In this document: positions 1 to 8,078 of the stretch, in pieces
Layout: each line of letters opens with the position of its first letter
How positions within the stretch are numbered: position 1 is the first letter of the stretch
Notes under the pieces: generated by a model
Told to the model about the DNA's origin: nothing
Databases searched by the model: none
The model's input: the letters and a program-made list of their open reading frames with translations, nothing else
Translations under genes and position numbers: made by a program
NCBI RefSeq assembly: GCF_013385635.1
Contig: NZ_JACAPR010000012.1
Coordinates: 1-64,000, forward strand
Origin: Pseudomonas gingeri
Lineage (GTDB): Bacteria; Pseudomonadota; Gammaproteobacteria; Pseudomonadales; Pseudomonadaceae
Length of the DNA: 64,000 bases
Reading direction: 5' to 3'

Positions 1-457
1 CTACTGCGGCTTCACCCAGATCCTGTCCATGGGCCGGCGCAACAAGATGACCGGCGTTGCCGAGCAGTTCCAGTACATCCTGCGCGACGAATCCATGCAC
101 CTGAACTTCGGTATCGACGTGATCAACCAGATCAAGATCGAAAACCCGCACCTGTGGGATGCCGAGATGAAGGAAGAAGCCACGCAGATGATCCTGCAGG
201 GCACCCAGCTGGAAATCGAATACGCCCGCGACACCATGCCCCGCGGCGTGCTGGGCATGAACGCGGCGATGATGGAGGACTACCTCAAGTTCATCGCCAA
301 CCGTCGCCTGTCGCAGATCGGCCTGAAGGAAGAATACCCGGGCACCACCAACCCGTTCCCGTGGATGAGCGAGATCATGGACCTGAAGAAAGAGAAGAAC
401 TTCTTCGAGACCCGCGTGATCGAGTACCAGACTGGCGGCGCGTTGAGCTGGGATTGA
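1..457 (+). CDS. nrdB: Ribonucleoside-diphosphate reductase beta subunit, 3' part (5' truncated by window)
   Basis: The C-terminal ~151 residues of the class I ribonucleotide reductase small (radical) subunit, which holds the di-iron centre that activates NrdA for making deoxyribonucleotides in the cytoplasm. The frame is open from base 2 and ends at a TGA at 455-457. Visible are the RDESMHLNFG segment, in which Glu and His are iron ligands, and the C-terminal tail ending GGALSWD, the flexible peptide that docks on NrdA. The radical tyrosine and other ligands lie upstream, outside the window. No downstream partner gene follows; a repeat and a convergent gene come next. Confidence 0.95.
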   Translation, partial: YCGFTQILSMGRRNKMTGVAEQFQYILRDESMHLNFGIDVINQIKIENPHLWDAEMKEEATQMILQGTQLEIEYARDTMPRGVLGMNAAMMEDYLKFIANRRLSQIGLKEEYPGTTNPFPWMSEIMDLKKEKNFFETRVIEYQTGGALSWD

Positions 458-480
458 TCTTCGTCCTGCACGAATAGTCC

Positions 481-580
481 GATCGTTCCCACGCTCCGCG
501 TGGGAACGCCGCTATGGACGCTCTGCGTCCGCTTCTGTGACGCAGAGCATCACCGGCTGCATGCCCACGCTGGTGACGGG
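481..580. repeat. Nested palindromic intergenic repeat, copy 1 (partly degenerate)
   Basis: Begins gatcgttcccacgc. It contains an inverted pair GTTCCCACGC (485-494) / GCGTGGGAAC (498-507), then a second pair gctctgcgtc (520-529) / gacgcagagc (539-548). The right end has a degraded version of the first arm (gcccacgct). The same repeat family occurs intact at 45879-45985. It sits between the 3' ends of two convergent genes, so it may help stop transcription. No coding potential. Confidence 0.8.
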
Positions 581-589
581 GGCAGACCT

Positions 590-3127
590 TCAACCCGCGT
601 AAGTAATACGCCTATGGCCCAGGGCAGCGTTGGCTACATGCACCTCATCAAAGTTCAAGGCACCTTGGGGGTCGTCGTCGGCTGATTGACGCAGACGGGT
701 GAAGTCCGCGTTGTACTGCAGGTTTTCCGTATAGGAGACGGCGGGCAAGCCCTTGGCGTCGATCCGGTAGCACTGATATTCCCCATGGCCAAACTCGGAA
801 CTGCCGTAAGCCTCGGCCCCGGCGCGGGTCCGGGAGACGATCAGGACCTCGCCATCGAGCATCTTCGGTACCCCACCAAAGAAGTTCGAGGATCTGAACC
901 CATACTCCAGCGGGTCGCCACGGCGTTCGACACGCTGCGCTTTCTCGACGCGAAACAATTCGTCGAAATCCGTTCTCTCGATCATGCCGCGACTGTTGAA
1001 GTGAGCCCCTGGCGGAAGGGTGATGCCGGACTTGAACGGGTTATCGAGCAGCAGTTCGCTGTCGTCATAGGGGGTGTAATCGTCAGCGGAACTGACGCTG
1101 TCCGAATCGGAGGCCGACGAGTCCACCGGGCTTTGTGGCGACGGCGGCTCGAGCGGCGCGGCCTCCGATGAGCCGGCACCTGAGTGCGCTGGCAACTGAT
1201 CGCCCTGGGCGCCCCCTGTTTCGTGAGCCGACCCGCGCAGGTAGATTTCCCATTCCGGATCCCACTGTGGATTGAGCCCCGCGCCTGGCAGCCTAAGGGG
1301 TTTTCCACGGCGCAGGCTGATCCCGAGGGTCTTGCGCGTCATCGGATCGATCAACCGCACAGTGTCGTCGCGCAACTTGAAATCGCTACGTATCTCATAG
1401 ATCCCCGCATACCCCTCAGGATCGGTATAGCGCACATAGAAGCTGTGCTCACCGACCTGGTAAATCCCCAGGGCATTGGGCTTGAGCCCCTCGAGCGAGA
1501 CTCCGCTGACGGCATGCGAACGGATAATGCGTTCCTGCCCCAGACTCAGACGATCGCTACTGGGCACGCCAGCCGCAACGGGCAGTGTCGACTCCAGCGG
1601 CGACACCGATTCGGCAGGTGTTGTCGGTGACACGGCCAACTGATCCGGCAAGGCCCGGGCGGGCGCTTCGGGCACCTTCGCCTCTCCTCCCGGAACACCT
1701 CGGGCAACCAATGGCACCGCATTGAGCAAACCGAAGAAGACCCGCCCCGCCCCAGCCACCCGCTCGTCCGTGGAGTCGGCTTCAACCAGTTGCTCAACGC
1801 CGATTGCCGACTCGGCCAAACCGAGCAACCCGGCCACCAGCTCGAATTCGGGAAAGGCCAGCGCCAGCGCCCCCGCGGCATTTGCCGCGGACTCGATACA
1901 GTCACGCCAGAAGGCCCTGATCACACTGGCATCACTGCGGATGATCAGGTCGATATCACGCACCGCGCGACGCCGCTGCAAATCGCGCAGATGGACAAAC
2001 ACATCCCCGGAAATAACCTGGTCGGTACCGATATGGCGCTGGGGGTTCCAGCCGGCGTCGGCAAAAACCGCTTGCTCCTGCGGGTATCTGGACACACCAA
2101 GCAAGGCGCCCATCAGGCCGCGATAGGTGGAACCGTCGGGGCGATCGCGCAGCTCGAAATGACTGGCCAACATCTGTCGCAATGCCACAACCCCGGCCTG
2201 GCGCGCCAGCCATGCCCTCATCAAGTCGATCTCGGCGAAACCGTGCAGGGGCGAAGCATTGCCCGGGATATACAGCACCACCCGGCCAAAGGCCTGGTCG
2301 CAAAACACCGCCAGGTCGGTTGCGCTGTATCCGTAGATCGTCAGCAGGGCAACATTGCAATCAGCCCCGGGCGCCGCCAATGCCTGTATCTGCGCGACAC
2401 TCAGTTCGTGCCAGCGCTGCTGGGGATTGAGCCCGGCGGCTCGCCAGACCAGGCTGCGGTCCTCCCACTTCAGTGTGCCTTCGAGCCACTGCAAGTCCGC
2501 GGCCTTGAGCAGTGCGCACTTGAGCAAATCGCGATAATCCTGACAATGCGTGCGCCAGTAGGCGTCTTGCCGGGACGTGTAGCGCTTGTAGAAATCCGTA
2601 TCCCAGACAAACTGCTGGAAGTCCCGTGGGTCGATGTCGAGCTGCGTGTCAGGGCCATAGCGCTGTGGCACCACACGCCGATAAATACCGTGATAGTCGT
2701 GGTAGTGCGTCTTCAGGTAGTCGACATCCAGCGGATTGGGATGAACTTCCGGCAGTTTTGCGACCGGTGTGATCTCGGGGGCCAGTTGGAAGGTCGCCGG
2801 GAACTGACGCTGAACGAAATGATTGCCCTCCTGATAATTGGAGAGCATGGCCTGGGTCAGCGTCTGCTGGTACATCACCTGGCCGATGGTTCCGGCATTA
2901 CCCTGACGGCGATAATGCAGATTGACCAGCACCGTCTGATCGGGATCGAGATCCAGGCGCCACTGAGACTTGGCATGCTGGCGAATCAAGCTGGCGGCCA
3001 GCTCGGAGGGGTCGGGCAACAACATGCCGCGCTCGCGGACAAAGCGGTCCAGTTGCGCATTGGCTGGCAGCTCAGGCAGGGCTTGGGCACGCCCGACGCC
3101 TGGTGCCGGAATAAAGACCTGGTTCAT
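590..3127 (-). CDS. DUF6543 (dermonecrotic-toxin-like) protein with ART-like C-terminus
   Basis: An 845-residue protein without signal peptide. Residues ~1-480 resemble the large DUF6543/dermonecrotic toxin N-terminal module common in plant-associated Pseudomonas, including the hydrophobic stretch around residues 410-480. A Pro/Ser/Asp-rich linker (~640-700) follows. The last ~137 residues (709-845) look like an ADP-ribosyltransferase fold: a strand with LFRVE (Arg726), a VSRTR segment (Ser765) in the place of the STS motif, and FDEV (Glu828) followed by a short strand at the end. I see this pattern by eye; it has not been tested by profile search. The start has a good GGGAG ribosome site. 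The gene is divergent from a small HTH regulator, and a perfect 24-bp palindrome lies 30 bp upstream. DUF6543 membership is fairly likely; the catalytic domain is an inference. Confidence 0.7.
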   Translation of the reverse strand: MNQVFIPAPGVGRAQALPELPANAQLDRFVRERGMLLPDPSELAASLIRQHAKSQWRLDLDPDQTVLVNLHYRRQGNAGTIGQVMYQQTLTQAMLSNYQEGNHFVQRQFPATFQLAPEITPVAKLPEVHPNPLDVDYLKTHYHDYHGIYRRVVPQRYGPDTQLDIDPRDFQQFVWDTDFYKRYTSRQDAYWRTHCQDYRDLLKCALLKAADLQWLEGTLKWEDRSLVWRAAGLNPQQRWHELSVAQIQALAAPGADCNVALLTIYGYSATDLAVFCDQAFGRVVLYIPGNASPLHGFAEIDLMRAWLARQAGVVALRQMLASHFELRDRPDGSTYRGLMGALLGVSRYPQEQAVFADAGWNPQRHIGTDQVISGDVFVHLRDLQRRRAVRDIDLIIRSDASVIRAFWRDCIESAANAAGALALAFPEFELVAGLLGLAESAIGVEQLVEADSTDERVAGAGRVFFGLLNAVPLVARGVPGGEAKVPEAPARALPDQLAVSPTTPAESVSPLESTLPVAAGVPSSDRLSLGQERIIRSHAVSGVSLEGLKPNALGIYQVGEHSFYVRYTDPEGYAGIYEIRSDFKLRDDTVRLIDPMTRKTLGISLRRGKPLRLPGAGLNPQWDPEWEIYLRGSAHETGGAQGDQLPAHSGAGSSEAAPLEPPSPQSPVDSSASDSDSVSSADDYTPYDDSELLLDNPFKSGITLPPGAHFNSRGMIERTDFDELFRVEKAQRVERRGDPLEYGFRSSNFFGGVPKMLDGEVLIVSRTRAGAEAYGSSEFGHGEYQCYRIDAKGLPAVSYTENLQYNADFTRLRQSADDDPQGALNFDEVHVANAALGHRRITYAG

Positions 3128-3156
3128 ACATCTCCCGGATGATTGCTATAGCGATA

Positions 3157-3180
3157 GAGCCCATCAGCGCTGATGGGCTC
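3157..3180. promoter_or_regulatory. Perfect 24-bp palindrome upstream of the toxin-like gene
   Basis: Two 12-base arms (gagcccatcagc and gctgatgggctc) meet with no spacer. It lies 30 bp upstream of the toxin-like start codon, so in its leader or core promoter. The loop-free symmetry suits an operator for a dimeric repressor, possibly the adjacent HTH protein; a hairpin in the mRNA leader is the alternative. The symmetry is seen directly; the function is inferred. Confidence 0.55.
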
Positions 3181-3368
3181 CGATCACGGCCACGCACAAC
3201 GACAATGCCTGTTGTGCCTGGGGGCCGAACATCCGGACTATGTTTGAAGGCTGCCGGGAAGCAGCGGTAGAAGACTAACACCACGGAACAAGCATCGACG
3301 GCAGCGCAGGAGGGGGATCCCGAATCATCTCGACTCCCCTACCGATAATCGGAATCCCGAAAAACCGT

Positions 3369-3397
3369 TTGATCAGGCGCGCAAACAACTGTACAAA
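3369..3397 (+). promoter_or_regulatory. Predicted sigma-70 promoter of the HTH regulator gene
   Basis: TTGATC (3369-3374), 17-bp spacer, TACAAA (3392-3397). Each hexamer matches consensus at four of six positions. The -10 element lies inside the LexA-type box, the usual geometry for a LexA-repressed gene. Confidence 0.45.
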
Positions 3398-3404
3398 AAC
3401 ACAG
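3389..3404. promoter_or_regulatory. LexA-type SOS box (CTGT-N8-ACAG)
   Basis: CTGTACAAAAACACAG is a CTG-N10-CAG site with symmetric CTGT/ACAG ends and an A-rich core; the right flank also matches the extended LexA consensus (ACAGTA). It is centred about 40 bp upstream of the HTH gene start and overlaps its predicted -10 element. The match is seen directly; regulation by LexA is inferred from the well-known consensus. Confidence 0.65.
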
Positions 3405-3437
3405 TACATTTCATCCTGATCGATACCGGAGAACAGC

Positions 3438-3767
3438 ATGTCCTGCCCAGCCAGCCTTTCAGTGCCAAGGACCACCGCCGAACGCATCGTGCTTCATCAA
3501 TTCACGCCGAGGCACTGCGCCCAGGCCCGCGTCATGCTGGGCTGGAGTCATGAGCAGTTGTCCCAGGAGTCCGGGGTTTCGGTGGCCGCCATCCAGCGTT
3601 TCGAAGCTGGTGAGCCTCTCAAGGATGTCACCCGCCTGGCCCTGGCCTTTCGCCTGGAAGCCGAGGGCCTGGTGTTTTTCCCGGGCTTTGCGCCAGGTCG
3701 CGGGATGAATATTCGCGGCTGCACACCGGACCCGATCAAACGCGAAGATTTCGAGATGATCGAATAA
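3438..3767 (+). CDS. Small XRE-like helix-turn-helix regulator
   Basis: A 109-residue protein with one central HTH domain (~residues 25-75; ARVMLGWSHEQLSQESGVSV then AAIQRFEAG), the Cro/C1-type fold that binds DNA as a dimer. The N- and C-terminal extensions carry no recognised domain. The start has an upstream GGAG. Its promoter contains a LexA-type box, so it is probably induced by DNA damage. Being divergent from a toxin-like gene, it may control that gene, itself, or both; the target is not provable from sequence. Confidence 0.8.
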   Translation: MSCPASLSVPRTTAERIVLHQFTPRHCAQARVMLGWSHEQLSQESGVSVAAIQRFEAGEPLKDVTRLALAFRLEAEGLVFFPGFAPGRGMNIRGCTPDPIKREDFEMIE

Positions 3768-3827
3768 GCGAGGCATGCTCACCTGAACGGCAGAGGGACC
3801 AAGGATGGCTTGAGCAGATCGCTGACG

Positions 3828-4388
3828 TCAGCGGGCTATAGGTGCCCGTTCAAGCTCTTCGATCACACGTTCGACCAGGGCGTCTACCGGATAATGCGTG
3901 GAGTCCACCCGTAACAGCGGACACCTCAGCTCCTTGATCCAGGTCTCATGACGTTTCAGGCTGCGGGTGCCGTGGTCACCCGCGTCATAACCGGCGGCCC
4001 ATTCCAGAAAGGTCTGCGTGGCAAGAAAACGCTCACCACCCGGATAGATTCGCGCACCGTAGCGCTGGAACTCTCGCCATCGCAGGCGTTGCAGACGGAC
4101 CTCGGGGTCCAGCCGGACGAAAATGGCGTGGGTAAACACCGGGATCAGTGCGTCACCCCACCCACACAGCGAACCGGAAAGCGTCCAGCTGTTGTGCTCG
4201 CTCAGTTGCTCGCGTAACAGGCGTATCCGTTCGTCCCGTGGACGCCTGCAACTGAAAGGCTGTTCGCTGGGCTGCCAGTAGAAGTTGTCCGAGTCGAAAT
4301 GCGCGATGCCCAGGCGCCCGGCCAGCGCCTGGCCGAGAGTCGTGGTGCCGGAGCCCGAGGCCCCGAAGAGGTGGATTCTGTAGGCCAT
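3828..4388 (-). CDS. P-loop kinase of the adenylate-kinase-like family
   Basis: A 186-residue cytoplasmic protein beginning MAYRIHLFGASGSGTTTLG, with a Walker A loop at residues 9-17 and a DSDNFYW segment typical of the small AAA_18/adenylate-kinase-like nucleotide-binding proteins. Such proteins phosphorylate small substrates or bind NTP; the substrate here is unknown. The inner ATG was chosen because AGGAA precedes it; the ATG six codons upstream has no spaced ribosome site. It stands alone between the HTH gene and a GlxA-type regulator. Confidence 0.75.
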   Translation of the reverse strand: MAYRIHLFGASGSGTTTLGQALAGRLGIAHFDSDNFYWQPSEQPFSCRRPRDERIRLLREQLSEHNSWTLSGSLCGWGDALIPVFTHAIFVRLDPEVRLQRLRWREFQRYGARIYPGGERFLATQTFLEWAAGYDAGDHGTRSLKRHETWIKELRCPLLRVDSTHYPVDALVERVIEELERAPIAR

Positions 4389-4440
4389 GCGGATTCCTGA
4401 GCACATCCTGTCTCAAACATCAGCATAGACCGGTTGCTTT

Positions 4441-5379
4441 CTAGAGCTGCAATTGCAGCGACCGGCGTATGACCTGCGGCGGCTGTCCGTAAGCCCGCAG
4501 GAAAGCCCGGCGCATGCGCTCGGCATCGCCGAATCCGGTGTCACGGGCGACGATATCGATGGAGTGCCAGCCCGACTCCATCATCAGCCGGGCTGCCTCC
4601 AGGCGCAGGTGTTCAATGGCCTTGGCCGGGGACTGGCCGGTTTCCGCACGAAACAGGCGGCTGAACTGCCGGGGGCTGAGATGCGCCACCTGCGCCAACT
4701 GCTCGACGGACAAGTCCTCGCGCAGGTTCTCCTGGGCGAAAGCCAGGGCGCTCTGCACACGATCTGACTTGGCATCCAGGGCCAGCAGCGCGGAAAACTG
4801 CGACTGCCCACCCGCCCGGCGGTGATAGACCACCAGCGTACGGGCCAGCTCCCGAGTCACCTCCACACCCAGGTCCTGTTCTACCAGGGCCAAGGCCAGG
4901 TCGATACTGGCGGTCATCCCGGCCGAGGTCCAGATCGGCCCGTCCACGGTGAAGATTCGGTCTTCTTCAAGCCGGACACCGGGATAACGCTGCCGGAAAA
5001 TCCGTGCGTGATACCAGTGGGTCGTCGCCCGTCGCCCCTCCAGCAGACCGGCCGCGGCCAGATGAAAAGAGCCGGTGCAGGCCGAAGTGATGCGCCGGGC
5101 AAAGGCCGGCGCATCACGCAGATAGTCAATCAAGCCACATGCCCCGGGCACCAGATCGTTATCGCCCACCACCAGCAAGGTGTCGTACGCCTGCGCACCG
5201 AACGGCTTGGTCTCGACGCCAAAACCCATGGAGCTCCTGACCACGCCACCGTGCTCGGAAATCAGGTCGACCTGGTAGACCTCACGCTCCACTTGCAGGT
5301 TGGCATGTTCGAAGACAGCGCCGGTCGCCAGCGTCAGCGACTGGAAGCCAGGAAATAGAATAATGCCGACGCTGATCAT
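4441..5379 (-). CDS. GlxA-family transcriptional regulator (DJ-1/PfpI + AraC HTH)
   Basis: A 312-residue regulator. Residues ~1-165 form a DJ-1/PfpI-like domain with a Cys101 elbow (ACTGSFHLAAAG) and His121-Trp122. Residues ~205-310 form an AraC-type DNA-binding domain with two helix-turn-helix motifs (LSVEQLAQVAHLSPRQFSRL and DIVARDTGFGDAERMRRAF). The family senses small metabolites and activates neighbouring or distant catabolic genes. It is divergent from an SDR gene ~120 bp away, a likely target. The start used has GGAG upstream; an ATG six codons earlier is possible. Confidence 0.9.
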   Translation of the reverse strand: MISVGIILFPGFQSLTLATGAVFEHANLQVEREVYQVDLISEHGGVVRSSMGFGVETKPFGAQAYDTLLVVGDNDLVPGACGLIDYLRDAPAFARRITSACTGSFHLAAAGLLEGRRATTHWYHARIFRQRYPGVRLEEDRIFTVDGPIWTSAGMTASIDLALALVEQDLGVEVTRELARTLVVYHRRAGGQSQFSALLALDAKSDRVQSALAFAQENLREDLSVEQLAQVAHLSPRQFSRLFRAETGQSPAKAIEHLRLEAARLMMESGWHSIDIVARDTGFGDAERMRRAFLRAYGQPPQVIRRSLQLQL

Positions 5380-5498
5380 GGAAGGGCTCTCCAGCATGTC
5401 CTGAAAGGTGGGATATCTGACATTGCTGACAATAAATTACCACCATAATCTTGCTTCCAGCAACGCCGACATCTCGCCGGCCATTCTGGAGACTCCTC

Positions 5499-6302
5499 AT
5501 GACTCAAGCATCCCACCCGGGCGTAGCCCTGATTACTGGCGCCTCCTCCGGCATCGGCGCCCTGTATGCCGATCGTCTGGCTCGCAGCGGCCATGACCTG
5601 ATCCTCGTCGCCCGCAATCGTGAGCGCCTGGAAAAACTGGCCTTGCGCCTCGGCCAGGAAACCCAGCGCAACATCGAAGTGGTCCAGGCCGACTTGAATG
5701 ACAACCGCGACCTGGCCCGCGTCGCTCATATCCTGGAGACCGACAGCCGCATTCGTGTCCTGATCAACAACGCCGGGGTGGGTGCTGCATCGCCACTGCT
5801 GGAGTCCGACCAGGCCAAGATGGATGCGATGATTCAACTGAACGTCGTCGCCCTCACCCGCCTGGCAAAATCCGCCGCTGCCAGCTTCGTGGCCCGTGGT
5901 GAAGGGACGATCGTCAATATCGCCTCCATCGTCGCCCTCGCGCCGCAACTGCTCAACGGGGTGTATGGCGGGACCAAGGCCTATGTGCTGGCCTTCACCC
6001 AGTCCCTGCACCATGAATTGAGCGACAAGGGCATCAAGCTCCAGGCCGTCCTGCCCGGCGCCACCAGTACCGAGTTCTGGGATGTCGCCGGTATTTCGAT
6101 CCAGCACCTGCCGACAGAAATCGTCATGAGCACCGAGCAGATGGTCGATGCCGCCCTCGCCGGCCTGGCCCTGGGAGAACTGGTGACCATTCCGTCGCTG
6201 CCGGATATCGCCGACTGGCAAGCCTATGAGCAGGCCCGACTGGCGCTGGCACCGAACCTGTCCCATAGCCGGCCGGCACAACGTTACCTGACCGGAGCCT
6301 GA
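5499..6302 (+). CDS. Short-chain dehydrogenase/reductase
   Basis: A 267-residue classical SDR with the NAD(P) motif TGASSGIG (13-20), NNAG (90-93) and catalytic Tyr156/Lys160 (YGGTK). Members oxidise or reduce alcohols and carbonyls in the cytoplasm; the substrate cannot be told. The start at 5499 is preceded by TGGAGAC and begins the family N-terminus. It is divergent from the GlxA-type regulator, which probably controls it, and is followed by a hairpin terminator. Confidence 0.9.
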   Translation: MTQASHPGVALITGASSGIGALYADRLARSGHDLILVARNRERLEKLALRLGQETQRNIEVVQADLNDNRDLARVAHILETDSRIRVLINNAGVGAASPLLESDQAKMDAMIQLNVVALTRLAKSAAASFVARGEGTIVNIASIVALAPQLLNGVYGGTKAYVLAFTQSLHHELSDKGIKLQAVLPGATSTEFWDVAGISIQHLPTEIVMSTEQMVDAALAGLALGELVTIPSLPDIADWQAYEQARLALAPNLSHSRPAQRYLTGA

Positions 6303-6309
6303 GCCCCAG

Positions 6310-6335
6310 GAGCAAGCCCGCCAACGGGCTTGCTC
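6310..6335. terminator. Hairpin between convergent SDR and amidase genes
   Basis: An 11-bp perfect stem gagcaagcccg / cgggcttgctc with a 4-base loop, lying between two convergent stop codons. It lacks a long T tract. It could serve both genes and also resembles a single REP unit. Confidence 0.6.
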
Positions 6336-6351
6336 ACTTCCCTGCGCAAGG

Positions 6352-7950
6352 TCAGGGCAGAACCGGGTGAACCAGATTGGCGGAAACCTGCTCATAGCCA
6401 TAGGCGATCGCCAGCAACTCGGCTTCGCTCCAGCGACCGGCGAAGAAGTGCACCCAGGTAGGCATGCCCTCGGCATCCAGCCCCGAAGGCACGGTAATAT
6501 TCGGGTATCCGGCCAGCGCCGCGCTGGCGAACTCCAGAAATGCCCATGGGTGTGGGTCGCCAAGGAACGCATCCAGACGATGCGTGGCCAACAGGCCATC
6601 GATATTTGCTCGGGCTTCCCCACCCAGCTCCGCGACAAGTTTCAGGTATTCGTCCTCATCCAACTCCAACGCATTGGCCCGTTTCAACAGATCCTGATTA
6701 TGGTTTTCCTCTGCCGGATGGTTTTCGTTGTAATCGATCAACGCCTGCAACGTGAGAACCGGCAGGCCCGGCCGACTGGCGAGATAATCCGGCAGGACGC
6801 GCTTGATCGACATGTCGAACAACCGATTCACACGCGTCATTTGCCCCTCACTCCAGTCGGTGGGCTGCAAATCCACCGGCACCAGTTGCGCACCCGCCGC
6901 CCTCATGGCAGCCATCGCCCCGGCAAACCGCGGATGCTCCGCCAGACCCTCGCTACCTGGCTGGAAACGACTCGGATAACCGATGACCTTGCCCTTTAGC
7001 GCATCCTCTTTCAGCAGCGCGCTGTAGTCCTTCGCTACCGGAACCTGGGCGGTGGCCGGGTCCTGCGGATCAAGACCGACCATGGCATTGAGCATCAAGG
7101 CGGCATCACGCACCGAACGGGTGATCGGGCCGGCGCTGTCGAGTTCGCGAGATGCCGGAACAATACCCGTGCGACTCAACAGGCCCACCGAAGGCTTCAG
7201 CCCTACGACACCGTTTTTCGAAGACGGGCAGATGATCGAACCCATGGTTTCGGTGCCCAGCGACAGTGGCGCAAAACCGGCGGCAACGGCGGCGGCCGAA
7301 CCCGAACTGGAGCCACAGACCTCACCGTCGAGTTTGTGGGGATTGTGCGTCTGCCCACCCCTGCCACTCCAACCGTCGGGCAGGTCGTCGCCGCGAAAGT
7401 TCGACCACTCACTCATGTTGGTCTTGCCCAGGATGATCGCCCCGGCTTCGCGCAACCTGGCGACGATAAAAGCATCACGTGGCGCCGGTTGGCCGATCAT
7501 GGCCGGTGAGCCGGCAGCGGTCTGCAGGCCATCGGCGGTTTCGATATTGTCCTTGAGCAGCACCGGTACACCATGCAACGGACCACGGACCTTGCCCTGC
7601 CGACGCTCTTCATCCAGTCCCTGGGCAACGCTCAACACCTCGAGGTCCAGTTCAAGGACAGCGTTGATCGCGCGCTCTTCAATCATCTTTTTATCGAGAC
7701 GGCGGATACGCTCATTCAGGTGCTGAACCAGCGCCACCGAGGTGAAACAGCCTTGCGCCAACCTGTCGGCAACCTCACCGGCACTCAAATATTCGGCACC
7801 CTGTAAGGCACCGTCCCGAGTCGACGATAACGGAGCGGCAACATCCGCCTCGCAAAGGCCAGCCAGGCTGGTTGCCGGAATCAGGTACAGCGCATTCGAC
7901 AAGGCGATCTGAGCCAGCGCCAAAGCACATTTTTTGAACGGTAAAGACAT
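6352..7950 (-). CDS. Exported amidase-signature hydrolase
   Basis: A 532-residue amidase-signature enzyme. It has the conserved Lys in VLLKDN, the Gly/Ser-rich signature GSSSGSAAAVAAG and the downstream ETMGSI segment holding the nucleophile Ser, giving the Ser-Ser-Lys triad that hydrolyses amides. The N-terminus (KKCALALAQIALSNALYL) is a likely signal peptide, so it probably acts in the periplasm. The ATG at 7950 has AGGA upstream; a TTG six codons earlier is the alternative. The substrate is unknown. It is a single-gene unit convergent with the SDR. Confidence 0.88.
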   Translation of the reverse strand: MSLPFKKCALALAQIALSNALYLIPATSLAGLCEADVAAPLSSTRDGALQGAEYLSAGEVADRLAQGCFTSVALVQHLNERIRRLDKKMIEERAINAVLELDLEVLSVAQGLDEERRQGKVRGPLHGVPVLLKDNIETADGLQTAAGSPAMIGQPAPRDAFIVARLREAGAIILGKTNMSEWSNFRGDDLPDGWSGRGGQTHNPHKLDGEVCGSSSGSAAAVAAGFAPLSLGTETMGSIICPSSKNGVVGLKPSVGLLSRTGIVPASRELDSAGPITRSVRDAALMLNAMVGLDPQDPATAQVPVAKDYSALLKEDALKGKVIGYPSRFQPGSEGLAEHPRFAGAMAAMRAAGAQLVPVDLQPTDWSEGQMTRVNRLFDMSIKRVLPDYLASRPGLPVLTLQALIDYNENHPAEENHNQDLLKRANALELDEDEYLKLVAELGGEARANIDGLLATHRLDAFLGDPHPWAFLEFASAALAGYPNITVPSGLDAEGMPTWVHFFAGRWSEAELLAIAYGYEQVSANLVHPVLP

Positions 7951-8078
7951 GAATCGTGTCCTGATCAAACCAGATGCCAGTGATCCATTTCACTGGCGCC
8001 GGTCATCCTAATGGGCGCTTCCGTAAGAAGCGCCGGACACAGGTCATTGCGGGTCGAGCCAAAAGTCGACGGTGGAAG

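Larger units (their letters stand above)
3128..3437. other. Divergent toxin/regulator intergenic region
   Basis: 310 bp between the toxin-like gene (leftward) and the HTH regulator gene (rightward). It holds the 24-bp palindrome at 3157-3180 and a predicted promoter overlapped by a LexA-type box at 3369-3404, annotated separately. I see no convincing small gene in it. Confidence 0.6.

Noticed and set aside
1790..3142. A 450-codon plus-strand frame opposite the toxin-like gene
   Set aside because: Antisense shadow with Gln/His/Gly bias; the minus-strand frame is nearly twice as long, has a good ribosome site and family resemblance.
5376..6638. A 420-codon minus-strand frame opposite the SDR gene
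   Set aside because: Covers a well-supported SDR and part of the amidase in the wrong frame; low-quality composition.
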